A stretch of DNA of 64,000 nucleotides from Prevotella melaninogenica (GTDB taxonomy: Bacteria > Bacteroidota > Bacteroidia > Bacteroidales > Bacteroidaceae), in contig NZ_CP072360.1 of assembly GCF_018128065.1 (NCBI RefSeq), forward strand, positions 748,501 to 812,500. Reading direction: 5' to 3'. Positions 19,399 to 27,272 of this stretch are shown piece after piece (the first letter of the stretch is position 1; every line of letters starts with the position of its first letter). The notes below the pieces were generated by a model that ran no database searches, was not told the DNA's origin, and worked only from the letters and a program-made list of their open reading frames with translations. The position numbers and the translations under genes are program-made.

Positions 19399-19593
19399 AT
19401 TAAAAAAGGACATCTTGAAGTGAAGAGAAAGGAACTGTTGTAAAGAGCGGTAGTATAATTATAATTCCTGTCATTTCTGTCATTTACAGTCTCTATGTAA
19501 GTGGTTGGTTTACAAAGAGTTTATGATAAATGTTAAAAGTGACGGCAAAATGAATTTAAGAGTTATGTTATAATTAGTATCCTTATAGAATTA

Positions 19594-20925
19594 TCACAAG
19601 TTCTCTGGAATCTGCTTCTTCGGACTAATACCTAATGTTTTCAGACCTTCTAAGCGGCGGACGATGTTGCCCTTTCCTTCGTTTAGCTGACCCTTTGCCT
19701 TATTAAAGTCTTGCTGTAGACGTTCGATATTTGTACCAATCTTTACGAAAGTCTCTGCAAAGGTGACGAACTTATCGAAGAGTTCGTTAGACTGGTAGAG
19801 GATTTCCTCTACATTCTTTGTCATACGGAAGTTCTGCCACATCGTGTGTGTCAGCTGTAAAGCCATGAGCAAGTTACTTGGACTCAGAATGATAATATGC
19901 TTGCGATAAGCGTATTGCAGGATGGAAGGGTCAACCTTCAAGGCAGCAGAATAGCCACTTTCGTAAGGAACGAACATCAGCACAAAACCGATACACCCTG
20001 GTACAAGTTTCTCGTAGTTCTTAGCCGACAGCTCGTCGACATGCTTTTTGATAGAAGCAATGTGTTCCTTCATATAGTGTTCACGCTCCGTAGCATCTTC
20101 TTCTCTGATAGCCGCCTGATAAGCCGTTAGTGAAACCTTCGCATCAATCACGGCACGTTCCTCGTTTGGGAAGACAATGACGGCATCTGGTCGGAAGTTA
20201 TTACCATCCTTATCTTTGTAGTTCTCTTGTAGAAAATACTGTTGACCCTGAATGAGGCCGCAGTCTTCCAGTGTCTTATCGAGAATCATCTCACCCCAAT
20301 CGCCTTGCATCTTAGAGTCGCCTTTAAGGGCTTGTGTGAGTGAAGCAGCATCATTACCAATACGTTCCGTCTGTTCACGCAATTCCTTTACAGCCCGTTC
20401 TTGATTCTCACGCATTGCTTTGATAGTCATTTCCTGCTCTGCATGAAGGCGTTTCATCGCCTCTTCGAAGGTTGTTTTTATCTCCGTTTTATTGGCAGTA
20501 TTCTCTTTACTGTTGTTTGTAACCGTCTGATTAAAAGTCTCTAAACGTTCTTTTAGCGGCGAGAGTAGGGCGTCCAAGCGTTCTTTGTCAGCCGTATTCA
20601 TCTTCTCCCGACTCTCATCTAACATCTGAGTAGCCATATTGCGCACCTCTTCTTGCAGGAGTCGGTTCTTCGCCTCAGCCTGCTTCTGGAGTTCGTTGCG
20701 TAGCTGTTCGCCATGCTTTCGTTCTGCTTCTACCTGCTGCTGGGCATTCTCTTTTACTACCGCAATACGTTCGTCAACATTCTTTCGTTCTGTTTCAAGT
20801 TGACTGCGGAGTACAGCCAGTTCCTCACCAGCCTTCTTCTGCTCTAATGTTGATTTGTTCTTCATCCATAGCAGCATAATGCTTGCGCCGATGATGATGC
20901 CGAGAAATAAATATATTATTACCAT
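19594..20925 (-). CDS. rmuC: DNA recombination protein RmuC
   Basis: A 443-residue RmuC-family protein. Family members limit inversions between short inverted repeats and carry a nuclease-like core. One amino-terminal membrane helix (residues 2-19) is followed by a long coiled coil (about 25-200) rich in Glu, Gln and Lys. The conserved core starts at GDWGEMILDKTLEDCGL, followed by FRPDAVIVFPNEERAVIDAK and VLMFVPYESGYSAAL. A second coiled segment ends the protein. Length is normal. It stands alone on its strand. A role in stability is notable here because the window is rich in inverted repeats. Confidence 0.93.
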   Translation of the reverse strand: MVIIYLFLGIIIGASIMLLWMKNKSTLEQKKAGEELAVLRSQLETERKNVDERIAVVKENAQQQVEAERKHGEQLRNELQKQAEAKNRLLQEEVRNMATQMLDESREKMNTADKERLDALLSPLKERLETFNQTVTNNSKENTANKTEIKTTFEEAMKRLHAEQEMTIKAMRENQERAVKELREQTERIGNDAASLTQALKGDSKMQGDWGEMILDKTLEDCGLIQGQQYFLQENYKDKDGNNFRPDAVIVFPNEERAVIDAKVSLTAYQAAIREEDATEREHYMKEHIASIKKHVDELSAKNYEKLVPGCIGFVLMFVPYESGYSAALKVDPSILQYAYRKHIIILSPSNLLMALQLTHTMWQNFRMTKNVEEILYQSNELFDKFVTFAETFVKIGTNIERLQQDFNKAKGQLNEGKGNIVRRLEGLKTLGISPKKQIPENL

Positions 20926-20949
20926 TTTTCCCTTTTTCTATTATATTTT

Positions 20950-21564
20950 TCTCACAGAATACACAGATGAACAGACTTTACAGAACTTCTACACAGAGCC
21001 CTGACGGGCATAGATTGCACAGAGTTCTAACGATATGGATGTCTGCAAATATTATCTATATCCATTGATAACTCTATGGATATTATGTTTAATATCAGCA
21101 GTTTGAAAGTTTACGAGTAGTCCAATGTACAGATTGGATAGTCTCAGATAGGTTAGGAGTTGTTTATAGTGCGTGTCCAACAATTCTTTTACAGCCTTTA
21201 ATTCTACAATAATTTGACCTTCTACCAATAGATCTAATCTTAAATCATTAGCTAATTGTTTACCCTCATAAAATATAGGAACATGCACCTGACGCTCTAC
21301 TTTTAGTCCATTCATCTCTAATTGATAGGCTAAAGCTTCCTCATAGACAGATTCTAGTAAGCCTGGTCCCAGTGCCGCATAGACTTTGTATATTGCTCCT
21401 ATAATATTATAGGTGATGTTATTTTCTTGCATAGTAGATTAGGTTGTATTGGTTGTAGACGGAAAGTCTATATTGAGTGTTGTGGTAGCTTCTGTGCTAT
21501 CCATGCCCGTCAGGGCTCTGTGTAGAAGTTCTGTAAAGTCTGTTTATCTGTGTATTCTGTGAGA
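20950..21564 (-). mobile_element. GxxExxY cassette bounded by 73-bp inverted repeats
   Basis: Left arm 20950-21022 and right arm 21492-21564 are inverted copies over 73 bp with three differences seen by eye. Landmarks are TCTCACAGAATACACAGAT, CAGACTTTACAGAACTTC and GAGCCCTGACGGGCAT. Inside is a single gene, 21052-21432. Related ends occur at 10252 and as a gene-less pair at 50011-50331. Mobility is inference. Only the structure is observed. Confidence 0.65.
21052..21432 (-). CDS. GxxExxY protein (PD-(D/E)XK-like fold)
   Basis: A 126-residue protein of the GxxExxY family, related to the PD-(D/E)XK nuclease superfamily and of unknown function. The name motif is GLLESVYEEAL (residues about 24-34). 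The core metal-binding pattern follows with DLRLDLLVEGQIIVELKAV (D...ExK). It begins MQENNITYNIIGAIYKVY and ends INGYR. It is complete and lies between inverted repeat arms rather than in an operon. Alternative roles are a small endonuclease moved with its own ends or a housekeeping nuclease trapped between repeats. Confidence 0.88.
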   Translation of the reverse strand: MQENNITYNIIGAIYKVYAALGPGLLESVYEEALAYQLEMNGLKVERQVHVPIFYEGKQLANDLRLDLLVEGQIIVELKAVKELLDTHYKQLLTYLRLSNLYIGLLVNFQTADIKHNIHRVINGYR

Positions 21565-21581
21565 GAATGAAAGTTATTATG

Positions 21582-21603
21582 TCCCTCCCTAAGTGGGGAG
21601 GGA
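21582..21603. repeat. GC-rich palindrome
   Basis: TCCCTCCC pairs with GGGAGGGA around TAAGTG. It is one of several similar palindromes in the window (29585-29608, 30204-30238, 50071-50104, 50205-50238, 59331-59352). Here it also lies just past the murF-alr stop and may act as its terminator. Confidence 0.6.
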
Positions 21604-21613
21604 TCTTTCTTTT

Positions 21614-24094
21614 TTAATCTTGGAAGTAAACTCTCTTCACACGGTTGCTGATAGTCGTCAGAACCTCGTATGGGATGGTGCCGAGCGTATCGCTGAGGAC
21701 GGTCACTGGGAGGTGGTCGCCGAAGATTTCAACACTGTCGCCTTCCTTACAATCAATGCCTGTTACGTCAATCATAGCTACGTCCATACAGATGTTACCG
21801 ACATACTCTGCCTTCTGACCATTTACCAAACAATAGCAGTTGCGGTTACCAAGATGGCGGTTCAAGCCGTCAGCATAACCGATTGGTATAGCTGCAATCA
21901 CGCTATCGTGGTCGATGGTTCCCTTGCGAGAGTAGCCCACTGTCTCGCCAGCAGGTACGTGGCGTAACTGAAGAATCGTCGTCTTCAGCGTTGACACATT
22001 GTTGATAATCTTGTTTGTGCGAGGGTTAATACCATAGAGTCCTAAGCCCAGTCGACACATATCCAACTGACGTTCAGGGAAGTGTTCGATGCCCGAAGAG
22101 TTGTCCATGTGGCGGATAATCTTATGTTTGAAAGCCGCTTGCAGCTTCTTGCTACCCTCATCGAAGAGTTCAAACTGACGAGCAGAGAACGCGTCGAAGC
22201 TGTCAGCATCTGAGCCAACGAAGTGTGAGAAGACCGAACGAGGGATGATAGCGCTCTGATGTTTCAGTCTGTCGATAAGCTCATCCATATCCTTCTCAGG
22301 GTCGAAGCCTAAGCGGTGCATACCCGTATCGAGTTTTATATGAACAGGGAAACCCGTGATACCCTCTTTCTGTGCCGCCTTCACGAGCGCATCCAAGAGT
22401 CGGAAGCTATAAACCTCTGGCTCAAGGTCGTAGTCGAAGAGCGTCTTGAAAGAACTCATCTCCGGGTTCATAATCATGATATTGCTTGTGATACCATTCT
22501 TACGGAGCGTCACACCCTCGTCAGCAACGGCCACAGCAAGATAGTCAACACGATGCTCCTGCAGGGTCTTGGCAATCTCTACGGCACCTGCCCCGTAGGC
22601 ATCAGCCTTAATCATACAAACCAATTTCGTCTCTGCCTTGAGGAAGGAGCGATACCAATTGAGGTTGTCGACAACAGCATTGAGGTTTACCTCCAATACC
22701 GTCTCATGCACCTTCTTCACCAAGAGCTCTGTCAGATGGTCGAAACCAAACTGTCGTGCGCCTTTTAATAAGATAACCTCATCGTGCAGATGTGCGAAGA
22801 CATCGCTGTGGATAAAGGCGTTGACCGTAGCGAAGAAATGCTTTTCACCCAAATGCTTAAAGGCAGAACGCTGCGACAAGAGTCCTTCACCGATACCGAT
22901 GAACTTCTCAACGCCACGTTTCTCGCATAGGAACGCCACCTTGTTATACAGGTCTTTATCCGTGTCACCACTCTGTAGGATATCGCTCAAAATCAGTGTA
23001 CGACGACGTCCCATGTGGTCAGGGCGACGGTTCATGAAGTCGAGCGCTATGTCGAGTGAGTTGAAATCAGAGTTGTAAGAATCGTTGATAAGCGTACAAC
23101 CATGTTGTCCTTCCTTCACCTCCAAGCGCATAGCGACAGGCTCTAATTGAGCCATTCGCTCAGCGAGGGCAGCTGGCGTGACGCCAAGATGGAGTGCGAC
23201 GACGGCGCAGGTGATAGAGTTCTCAACACTGGCATCATCGATGAAAGGCAGTTTATATTGTCCTTCAATCTTCCCTTCCCAAACGTAGGTGATGGTTGTC
23301 TCAATGGCTTGCTTCTCAATGGCTTCGACATAGAAAGCCGCCTCCGGCTTCTTTACCGACCAGTCGAGCTTCAGTCCCTTATAATCATATTCGTTCAGAC
23401 ACTTTGTAAACACTTCTTCATCAGCCGAAAAGACTATCGCCTTCGTGTCATGGAAGAGTTTTATCTTCTCATGACATTTCGCTTCTATGGATGGGAAATT
23501 CTCTTGATGAGCAGTGCCCAATGTGGTGAAGACACCGATGGTTGGTTGGATGATATCGTGCAAAGCCATCATCTCGCCCGGCAGACTGATGCCTGCTTCA
23601 AAGACACCAATCTGTGTGTTCTCATTTAATAGTAAGACAGACAGCGGAACACCAATCTGGGAATTATAGCTACGAGGTGAACGTGTGACGACCATCTGCG
23701 GAGAAAGCAACTGATAGAGCCACTCTTTGACCATCGTCTTACCATTAGAACCTGTGATTCCCACAATCGGAATCAGGTATTCGTCACGATGGCGTTCGGC
23801 CAATCGTTGTAGTGCCTCCAGCGAACCAACGACTTTCAAGAAGTTTGATTCAGGATAGCGTGTAGCCCATCCTTCAGGAACCACCTCCACGACAAAGTTT
23901 CTCACACCCCTTGCATAGAGTTCTGGGATATAATTATGTCCATCGTTACGCTCAGATTTAAGCGCAAAGAACAATGTCTCTTCGGGGAAACACAGCGACC
24001 GACTGTCTGTAAGTACAAAACTAATGTTTGCATCTTTATCACCATAACGGCGTGCACCAATGAGCGTCGTTACTTTTTCAATAGTATAATTCAT
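21614..24094 (-). CDS. Bifunctional UDP-MurNAc-tripeptide:D-Ala-D-Ala ligase / alanine racemase
   Basis: An 826-residue fusion typical of Bacteroidota. Residues about 1-450 are MurF, which adds D-Ala-D-Ala to the UDP-MurNAc tripeptide in the cytoplasm, with the ATP loop GITGSNGKT (about 112-120). Residues about 455-826 are a PLP alanine racemase that makes the D-Ala substrate. K496 in MIKADAYGAG is the PLP lysine, and the catalytic Tyr motif GYSRKG and ICMDVAMIDV follow. The fusion joins supply and use of D-Ala. It is monocistronic, with a TACCTTTG promoter 28 bases before the ATG. Confidence 0.96.
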   Translation of the reverse strand: MNYTIEKVTTLIGARRYGDKDANISFVLTDSRSLCFPEETLFFALKSERNDGHNYIPELYARGVRNFVVEVVPEGWATRYPESNFLKVVGSLEALQRLAERHRDEYLIPIVGITGSNGKTMVKEWLYQLLSPQMVVTRSPRSYNSQIGVPLSVLLLNENTQIGVFEAGISLPGEMMALHDIIQPTIGVFTTLGTAHQENFPSIEAKCHEKIKLFHDTKAIVFSADEEVFTKCLNEYDYKGLKLDWSVKKPEAAFYVEAIEKQAIETTITYVWEGKIEGQYKLPFIDDASVENSITCAVVALHLGVTPAALAERMAQLEPVAMRLEVKEGQHGCTLINDSYNSDFNSLDIALDFMNRRPDHMGRRRTLILSDILQSGDTDKDLYNKVAFLCEKRGVEKFIGIGEGLLSQRSAFKHLGEKHFFATVNAFIHSDVFAHLHDEVILLKGARQFGFDHLTELLVKKVHETVLEVNLNAVVDNLNWYRSFLKAETKLVCMIKADAYGAGAVEIAKTLQEHRVDYLAVAVADEGVTLRKNGITSNIMIMNPEMSSFKTLFDYDLEPEVYSFRLLDALVKAAQKEGITGFPVHIKLDTGMHRLGFDPEKDMDELIDRLKHQSAIIPRSVFSHFVGSDADSFDAFSARQFELFDEGSKKLQAAFKHKIIRHMDNSSGIEHFPERQLDMCRLGLGLYGINPRTNKIINNVSTLKTTILQLRHVPAGETVGYSRKGTIDHDSVIAAIPIGYADGLNRHLGNRNCYCLVNGQKAEYVGNICMDVAMIDVTGIDCKEGDSVEIFGDHLPVTVLSDTLGTIPYEVLTTISNRVKRVYFQD

Positions 24095-24121
24095 TACTAC
24101 TAAATTGTTTTATATCTTATG

Positions 24122-24129
24122 CAAAGGTA
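24122..24129 (-). promoter_or_regulatory. -7 promoter element of murF-alr
   Basis: Minus strand TACCTTTG, a perfect TAnnTTTG, giving a leader of about 22 bases. Confidence 0.6.
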
Positions 24130-24161
24130 GTGAAAAGTCTTAATACTGCGTCTTATCCTTC

Positions 24162-24617
24162 CTATTTTTTCGTCATATTATGTAAGATAATATCGGCGAG
24201 AACATTTCGGACATAAGCCTTTATCATATAGTTTATAGACAACTGTTTGTAACCTGATGGTAATTCTACCTGTGGCGCAGGTATTTCCCCAAGGCAAAAG
24301 GTGTGTTGGCAATGCTCACAATAAAAGTGAACATGCATGTCGTCGTCGTCTTTCTCATCATGGCTAAAACAAAGCTCATAACGTACTACATCATTACCAT
24401 CTTCAATTTGATGTACTAAGTGGTGATCCTTGAAGAGGAGTAGGGTTCGGAATATGCTCGACTTATCTATTGTTTGGATTTTTGATTCAAGTTCCTTTAT
24501 AGAGATCGGGTAGTCAAGTCTGGCTAAGGTACGTGCAATGAGGATGCGGTTGGCAGTTAATCTAATTTCGTGTGCCTTCAACAGATTTTCAATATCTTTG
24601 TCATTCATTACTTCCAT
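24162..24617 (-). pseudogene. Fur-family regulator with carboxy-terminal frameshift
   Basis: A 151-residue metal-responsive repressor of the Fur/Zur type. The winged helix covers about residues 10-85 (LTANRILIARTLARLDYPIS). The His-rich hinge MHVHFYCEHCQHTFCLG holds the first CxxC. The normal second CxxC is missing: the frame reads MIKAYVRNVLADII, while the +1 frame reads MIKGLCPKCSRRYYLT and then stops at 24178. One A is therefore missing from the run at 24220-24222. The product as read lacks the structural zinc site. It follows the GSCFA gene by 2 bases and is likely co-transcribed. A sequencing error is the main alternative. Confidence 0.85.
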
Positions 24618-24619
24618 AG

Positions 24620-25432
24620 TTATAAATTCAATTCTATATTAGGATATTTTAGTTTTAATAATCTTGCTTTTTCTTTTGTTCGTTTTATGAAATCCTGATA
24701 AGCTGCTGCCTCTGGATGAAACGGGCGATGTGCTAATCCCTCTTTGATAGGTCGCCATACATCAAGAAACCGTTTGGCTTCAGCAGAGAAGCAGGTGGCT
24801 ACAAGCTGTTCCCATATATAGGCAACAGCCTGCTCGTTAGGGTGCAGCATGTCTGCTTTGTAAAAACGATAGTCGCGCAGTTCGTCATTAATAATCTCGT
24901 AGGCTGGGAAATAGTAAATCTTTTTAGTGTCTTCTTTCACCAACTTGTCGGCAGCCAACAACAGCATCGCCTTTGACAGCTGACTTTCGTGGTAGCCATA
25001 TTTGGCATAGCGGATAGGGCTGACGGTGAGGATAATGTTAACCTTCGGATTTGCTTGTCGCAAGAGGGCGATAGCCTCATGCAGAGCATCGGCACACTCC
25101 TCAGTCGTTAGCTCACGCTCTTCAAACTCTCGTTGTGGACGTTTCTGGCAGTTGTCAACGATCTCGCCTGTAGCTCGCTCCACGTAGACATGGTTGGTTC
25201 CCAATGTGAATACGGCTGTGTCAAAGACGTGATTTGCCATCTTTTTTACCGTATGTAACACTGACACAGGGTTATACATCACACCGAAGGGATTTACCAC
25301 GGCACGGAATTTCTCTTCTTTAAATCGTTTGCCAATATTATCGGCAAAGCACGACCCAACGAAAAGAATCCGTTCACAAGGCTCCAACTCAAATGTCGGA
25401 TGGGGGATGTTGACAATTGTTCTAAATTCCAT
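24620..25432 (-). CDS. GSCFA-domain protein
   Basis: A 270-residue GSCFA family protein, an SGNH-hydrolase-like fold of unknown substrate found in Bacteroidota and Proteobacteria. The naming motif is ILFVGSCFADNIGKRF (residues about 23-38). SPIRYAKYG and the later DMLHPNEQAVAYIWEQL contain residues where SGNH enzymes place their catalytic Asp-His pair. The start MEFRTIVNIPHP is chosen over a longer reading (25552) because the promoter element sits at 25440-25447, inside that extension. That leaves a leader of only a few bases. It is followed 2 bases later by the Fur-family gene. Confidence 0.9.
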   Translation of the reverse strand: MEFRTIVNIPHPTFELEPCERILFVGSCFADNIGKRFKEEKFRAVVNPFGVMYNPVSVLHTVKKMANHVFDTAVFTLGTNHVYVERATGEIVDNCQKRPQREFEERELTTEECADALHEAIALLRQANPKVNIILTVSPIRYAKYGYHESQLSKAMLLLAADKLVKEDTKKIYYFPAYEIINDELRDYRFYKADMLHPNEQAVAYIWEQLVATCFSAEAKRFLDVWRPIKEGLAHRPFHPEAAAYQDFIKRTKEKARLLKLKYPNIELNL

Positions 25433-25439
25433 AAGATCA

Positions 25440-25447
25440 CAAAGGTA
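25440..25447 (-). promoter_or_regulatory. -7 promoter element of the GSCFA-fur unit, very close to the start codon
   Basis: Minus strand TACCTTTG ends 7 bases before the ATG at 25432, so transcription would begin within a few bases of the start codon. It is divergent from the Nudix promoter at 25491-25498. Confidence 0.55.
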
Positions 25448-25490
25448 AGAAAAATCATAGAGAAAATCAATCTGTAAAGAATATTTTTCA

Positions 25491-25498
25491 TACTTTTG
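25491..25498 (+). promoter_or_regulatory. -7 promoter element of the Nudix gene
   Basis: TACTTTTG matches TAnnTTTG and precedes the ATG at 25543 by 44 bases. Confidence 0.5.
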
Positions 25499-25542
25499 CC
25501 AATGAAAAAAACTCTTAACATATTCTACATATATATTACAAA

Positions 25543-25968
25543 ATGTACACATACCAATATCCGCACCCAGCCGTAACGGCTGACTGTCTTGTCTTTGTGC
25601 ACACGGAAGAGGGAATGAAACTGTTGTTGATACAGCGAAAGAATGAGCCTTGTAAGGGGAAATGGGCTTTCCCTGGTGGTTTTATGGAAATCAATGAGAC
25701 AACCCTTGAGGCTGCTCGGCGTGAACTGAAAGAAGAAACAGGACTGATGGTTGATGACCTGATTCGTGTTGGTGTCTTTGATGCTATCGACCGTGATCCA
25801 CGCGAACGAATCATTACCGTGGCTTATTACACGATACTCGATAAGTTCGTAGAGGTCAGGGGGTTGGACGACGCAGCACAAGCAAGGTGGTTCCCTTTGA
25901 CCGACCTGCCCGCCTTAGCCTTCGACCACGATGAGATACTCCGGGAGACGATGAGGCTGATAGGGTAG
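25543..25968 (+). CDS. Nudix hydrolase
   Basis: A 141-residue Nudix pyrophosphohydrolase. The complete Nudix box covers about residues 45-67: GGFMEINETTLEAARRELKE followed by ETGL, with all catalytic Glu residues of the Gx5Ex7REUxEExGU pattern. Later segments (GVFDAIDRDPRERIITVAYY, RWFPLTDLPALAFDH) place it near the ADP-ribose/NAD-linked group, but the substrate is not certain. Divergently transcribed from the GSCFA gene. Confidence 0.92.
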   Translation: MYTYQYPHPAVTADCLVFVHTEEGMKLLLIQRKNEPCKGKWAFPGGFMEINETTLEAARRELKEETGLMVDDLIRVGVFDAIDRDPRERIITVAYYTILDKFVEVRGLDDAAQARWFPLTDLPALAFDHDEILRETMRLIG

Positions 25969-26267
25969 TTGATGATGGGTTATCAAAGATAGCAAAACGA
26001 CTTCTGAAAGGAAGTCTAATGGTAGCGTGCAACTTTGCGAAAATGCGGAGCTGCCTGCGTTCTTGTGTTTAGAGGTCGGTTCTATCAATTATCTTTGTCA
26101 TATTCCGATGCCATCTCCCAAGGCAATTTGCTATTGAATGAGGGTATTTGCAGGTATAATACCAATGCGAACAGGCGTTTTGAGCCTGATAGCATCCGAA
26201 AGATGATAAAACGTAAGCTATGATTTCATGATTTTATTACGGTGGTAATCAACAGTCGCCACCTATA
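25969..26267. other. Gene-poor stretch after the Nudix gene
   Basis: A 62-codon open frame at 26035-26223 begins with TTG, has no recognisable domain and no promoter, and is not called. Nothing else is seen in this stretch. Confidence 0.5.
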
Positions 26268-26432
26268 TTATTTCTCTTTTGTAGATTTAGACTGCTTGAG
26301 TAATCTGTAGGTCCCCCACGTACTAAAAATCACAAGTTGAATAATAGCAATTGAGAACTTAAAATCTGTTCCTAACAACAGCAATGCGTTCCCAACAACG
26401 TAGAGCGATAAAATCAAGATTGTTCTTTTCAT
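26268..26432 (-). CDS. Small two-helix membrane protein (54 aa)
   Basis: A short gene reading MKRTILILSLYVVGNALLLL followed by GTDFKFSIAIIQLVIFSTWG, then a basic tail TYRLLKQSKSTKEK. Two hydrophobic segments (about residues 3-20 and 25-42) predict a small inner-membrane hairpin with both ends cytoplasmic. No family is recognised. The case for a real gene is the full consensus promoter at 26467-26498 at suitable distance, and membrane-protein character. It could be a small regulatory or toxin-like peptide, but no antitoxin partner or antisense RNA is evident. Confidence 0.6.
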   Translation of the reverse strand: MKRTILILSLYVVGNALLLLGTDFKFSIAIIQLVIFSTWGTYRLLKQSKSTKEK

Positions 26433-26466
26433 ATTAATCCGATTTTAATTGTTTAGATTCTGTTTG

Positions 26467-26498
26467 CAAATATAACATAAGTCGTTGAATGCACCAAA
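26467..26498 (-). promoter_or_regulatory. Full consensus promoter of the 54-aa membrane protein
   Basis: On the minus strand TTTG (26495-26498), exactly 20 bases, then TATATTTG (26467-26474). This gives a leader of about 28 bases. Confidence 0.7.
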
Positions 26499-26667
26499 TG
26501 TCTTGTTTATTTTTTCTTTCTAAGTCATGAAATAGAACTCCGGTCATCTTCTATATTCCGCCCGATGTTGATGTTGTTGGGTTCTGAAAAATTATTACAA
26601 AATTTCAAATGAGACCTTATTAAAACTGCTAAAAACATGCGCAAAAAGCGTGTTTACAACTAATTGG

Positions 26668-26815
26668 TAATCAATCGATTACAAACGACTTTGTAAAGGG
26701 TGCTTAATTCGACTTCAAAAGGGCGTTAGTAAGATCTTAAAAGGGCATCTTTAACAACCCCCAAGACCGTCTTTTCAATGCTAAAAGATGGTGTTTTGAA
26801 ATTGGGGTTGTGAAA
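26668..26815 (+). repeat. Intergenic repeat family, copy B
   Basis: Aligned with copy C (38459-38605) over most of its length and with copy A (10021-10140, opposite strand). Landmarks are TAATCAATCGATTACAA, GGGTGCTTAATTC, GGGCGTTAGTAAG and AAAAGGGCATCTT. Within it, a unit of about 22-25 bases beginning (A)AAGGGnG or AAGGGCAT recurs three to four times. No open frame is conserved. Confidence 0.8.
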
Positions 26816-26960
26816 TAAATTTACATTATTGCATCCATAAAGGGTCTTTATACGTTCAGGTTTAGTAATCCGTATCGATAGCAAGATGGTTGTTTGTTGT
26901 CAGCAAACAAAACATTCATCTTTATTTTACTACGAATGAGACGAATTACGCAAATGAGTT

Positions 26961-27124
26961 AGACAGAATGTACATAATGAACATATTATGCAATGTTCAT
27001 AATGAATCGGTTCCACCGATGAATGTACAGGCTTTTTGATTGAAGGTTAATTGATAAATCGAGCATATGCTTGATAAAAAAACATGTACATTACAAGACT
27101 CTGTTCATTTTGTACATTCTGTCT
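26961..27124. repeat. 164-bp element with 23-bp terminal inverted repeats
   Basis: AGACAGAATGTACA[T/A]AATGAACA at 26961-26983 and inverted at 27102-27124, one mismatch. The interior has more short palindromes (GGTTCCACCGATGAA region) and no open frame. No target duplication is obvious. Possibly a miniature element. Confidence 0.55.
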
Positions 27125-27171
27125 TTAACAGAGTTGTAAGGTAAAGCCTTTTCGTCTTCTTATAACACAAC

Positions 27172-27239
27172 TATTTATTTTCACGAAAAGGAAATGGTTC
27201 TGTCAGGATGAGAAATATTCCTTTTCGTGAAAATAAATA
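27172..27239. terminator. Long hairpin downstream of hppA
   Basis: TATTTATTTTCACGAAAAGG and its exact complement form part of 22-bp perfect arms (27172-27193 and 27218-27239) around a 24-base loop, 34 bases past the hppA stop. A/T-rich stem ends suggest termination or 3' end stability. A classical U-run is absent. Confidence 0.5.
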
Positions 27240-27272
27240 ATTGTTGTTGTGATAGTAATTCTGAGATTGCAG

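Larger units (their letters stand above)
26816..27272. other. Gene-free stretch with two inverted-repeat structures
   Basis: No supported gene. It holds an inverted repeat pair with 23-bp arms (26961-26983 and 27102-27124) and a second hairpin with 22-bp perfect arms (27172-27239), listed separately. Confidence 0.6.

Noticed and set aside
26035..26223. A 62-codon frame beginning with TTG
   Set aside because: No promoter, no domain, atypical start. Kept as unexplained sequence only.
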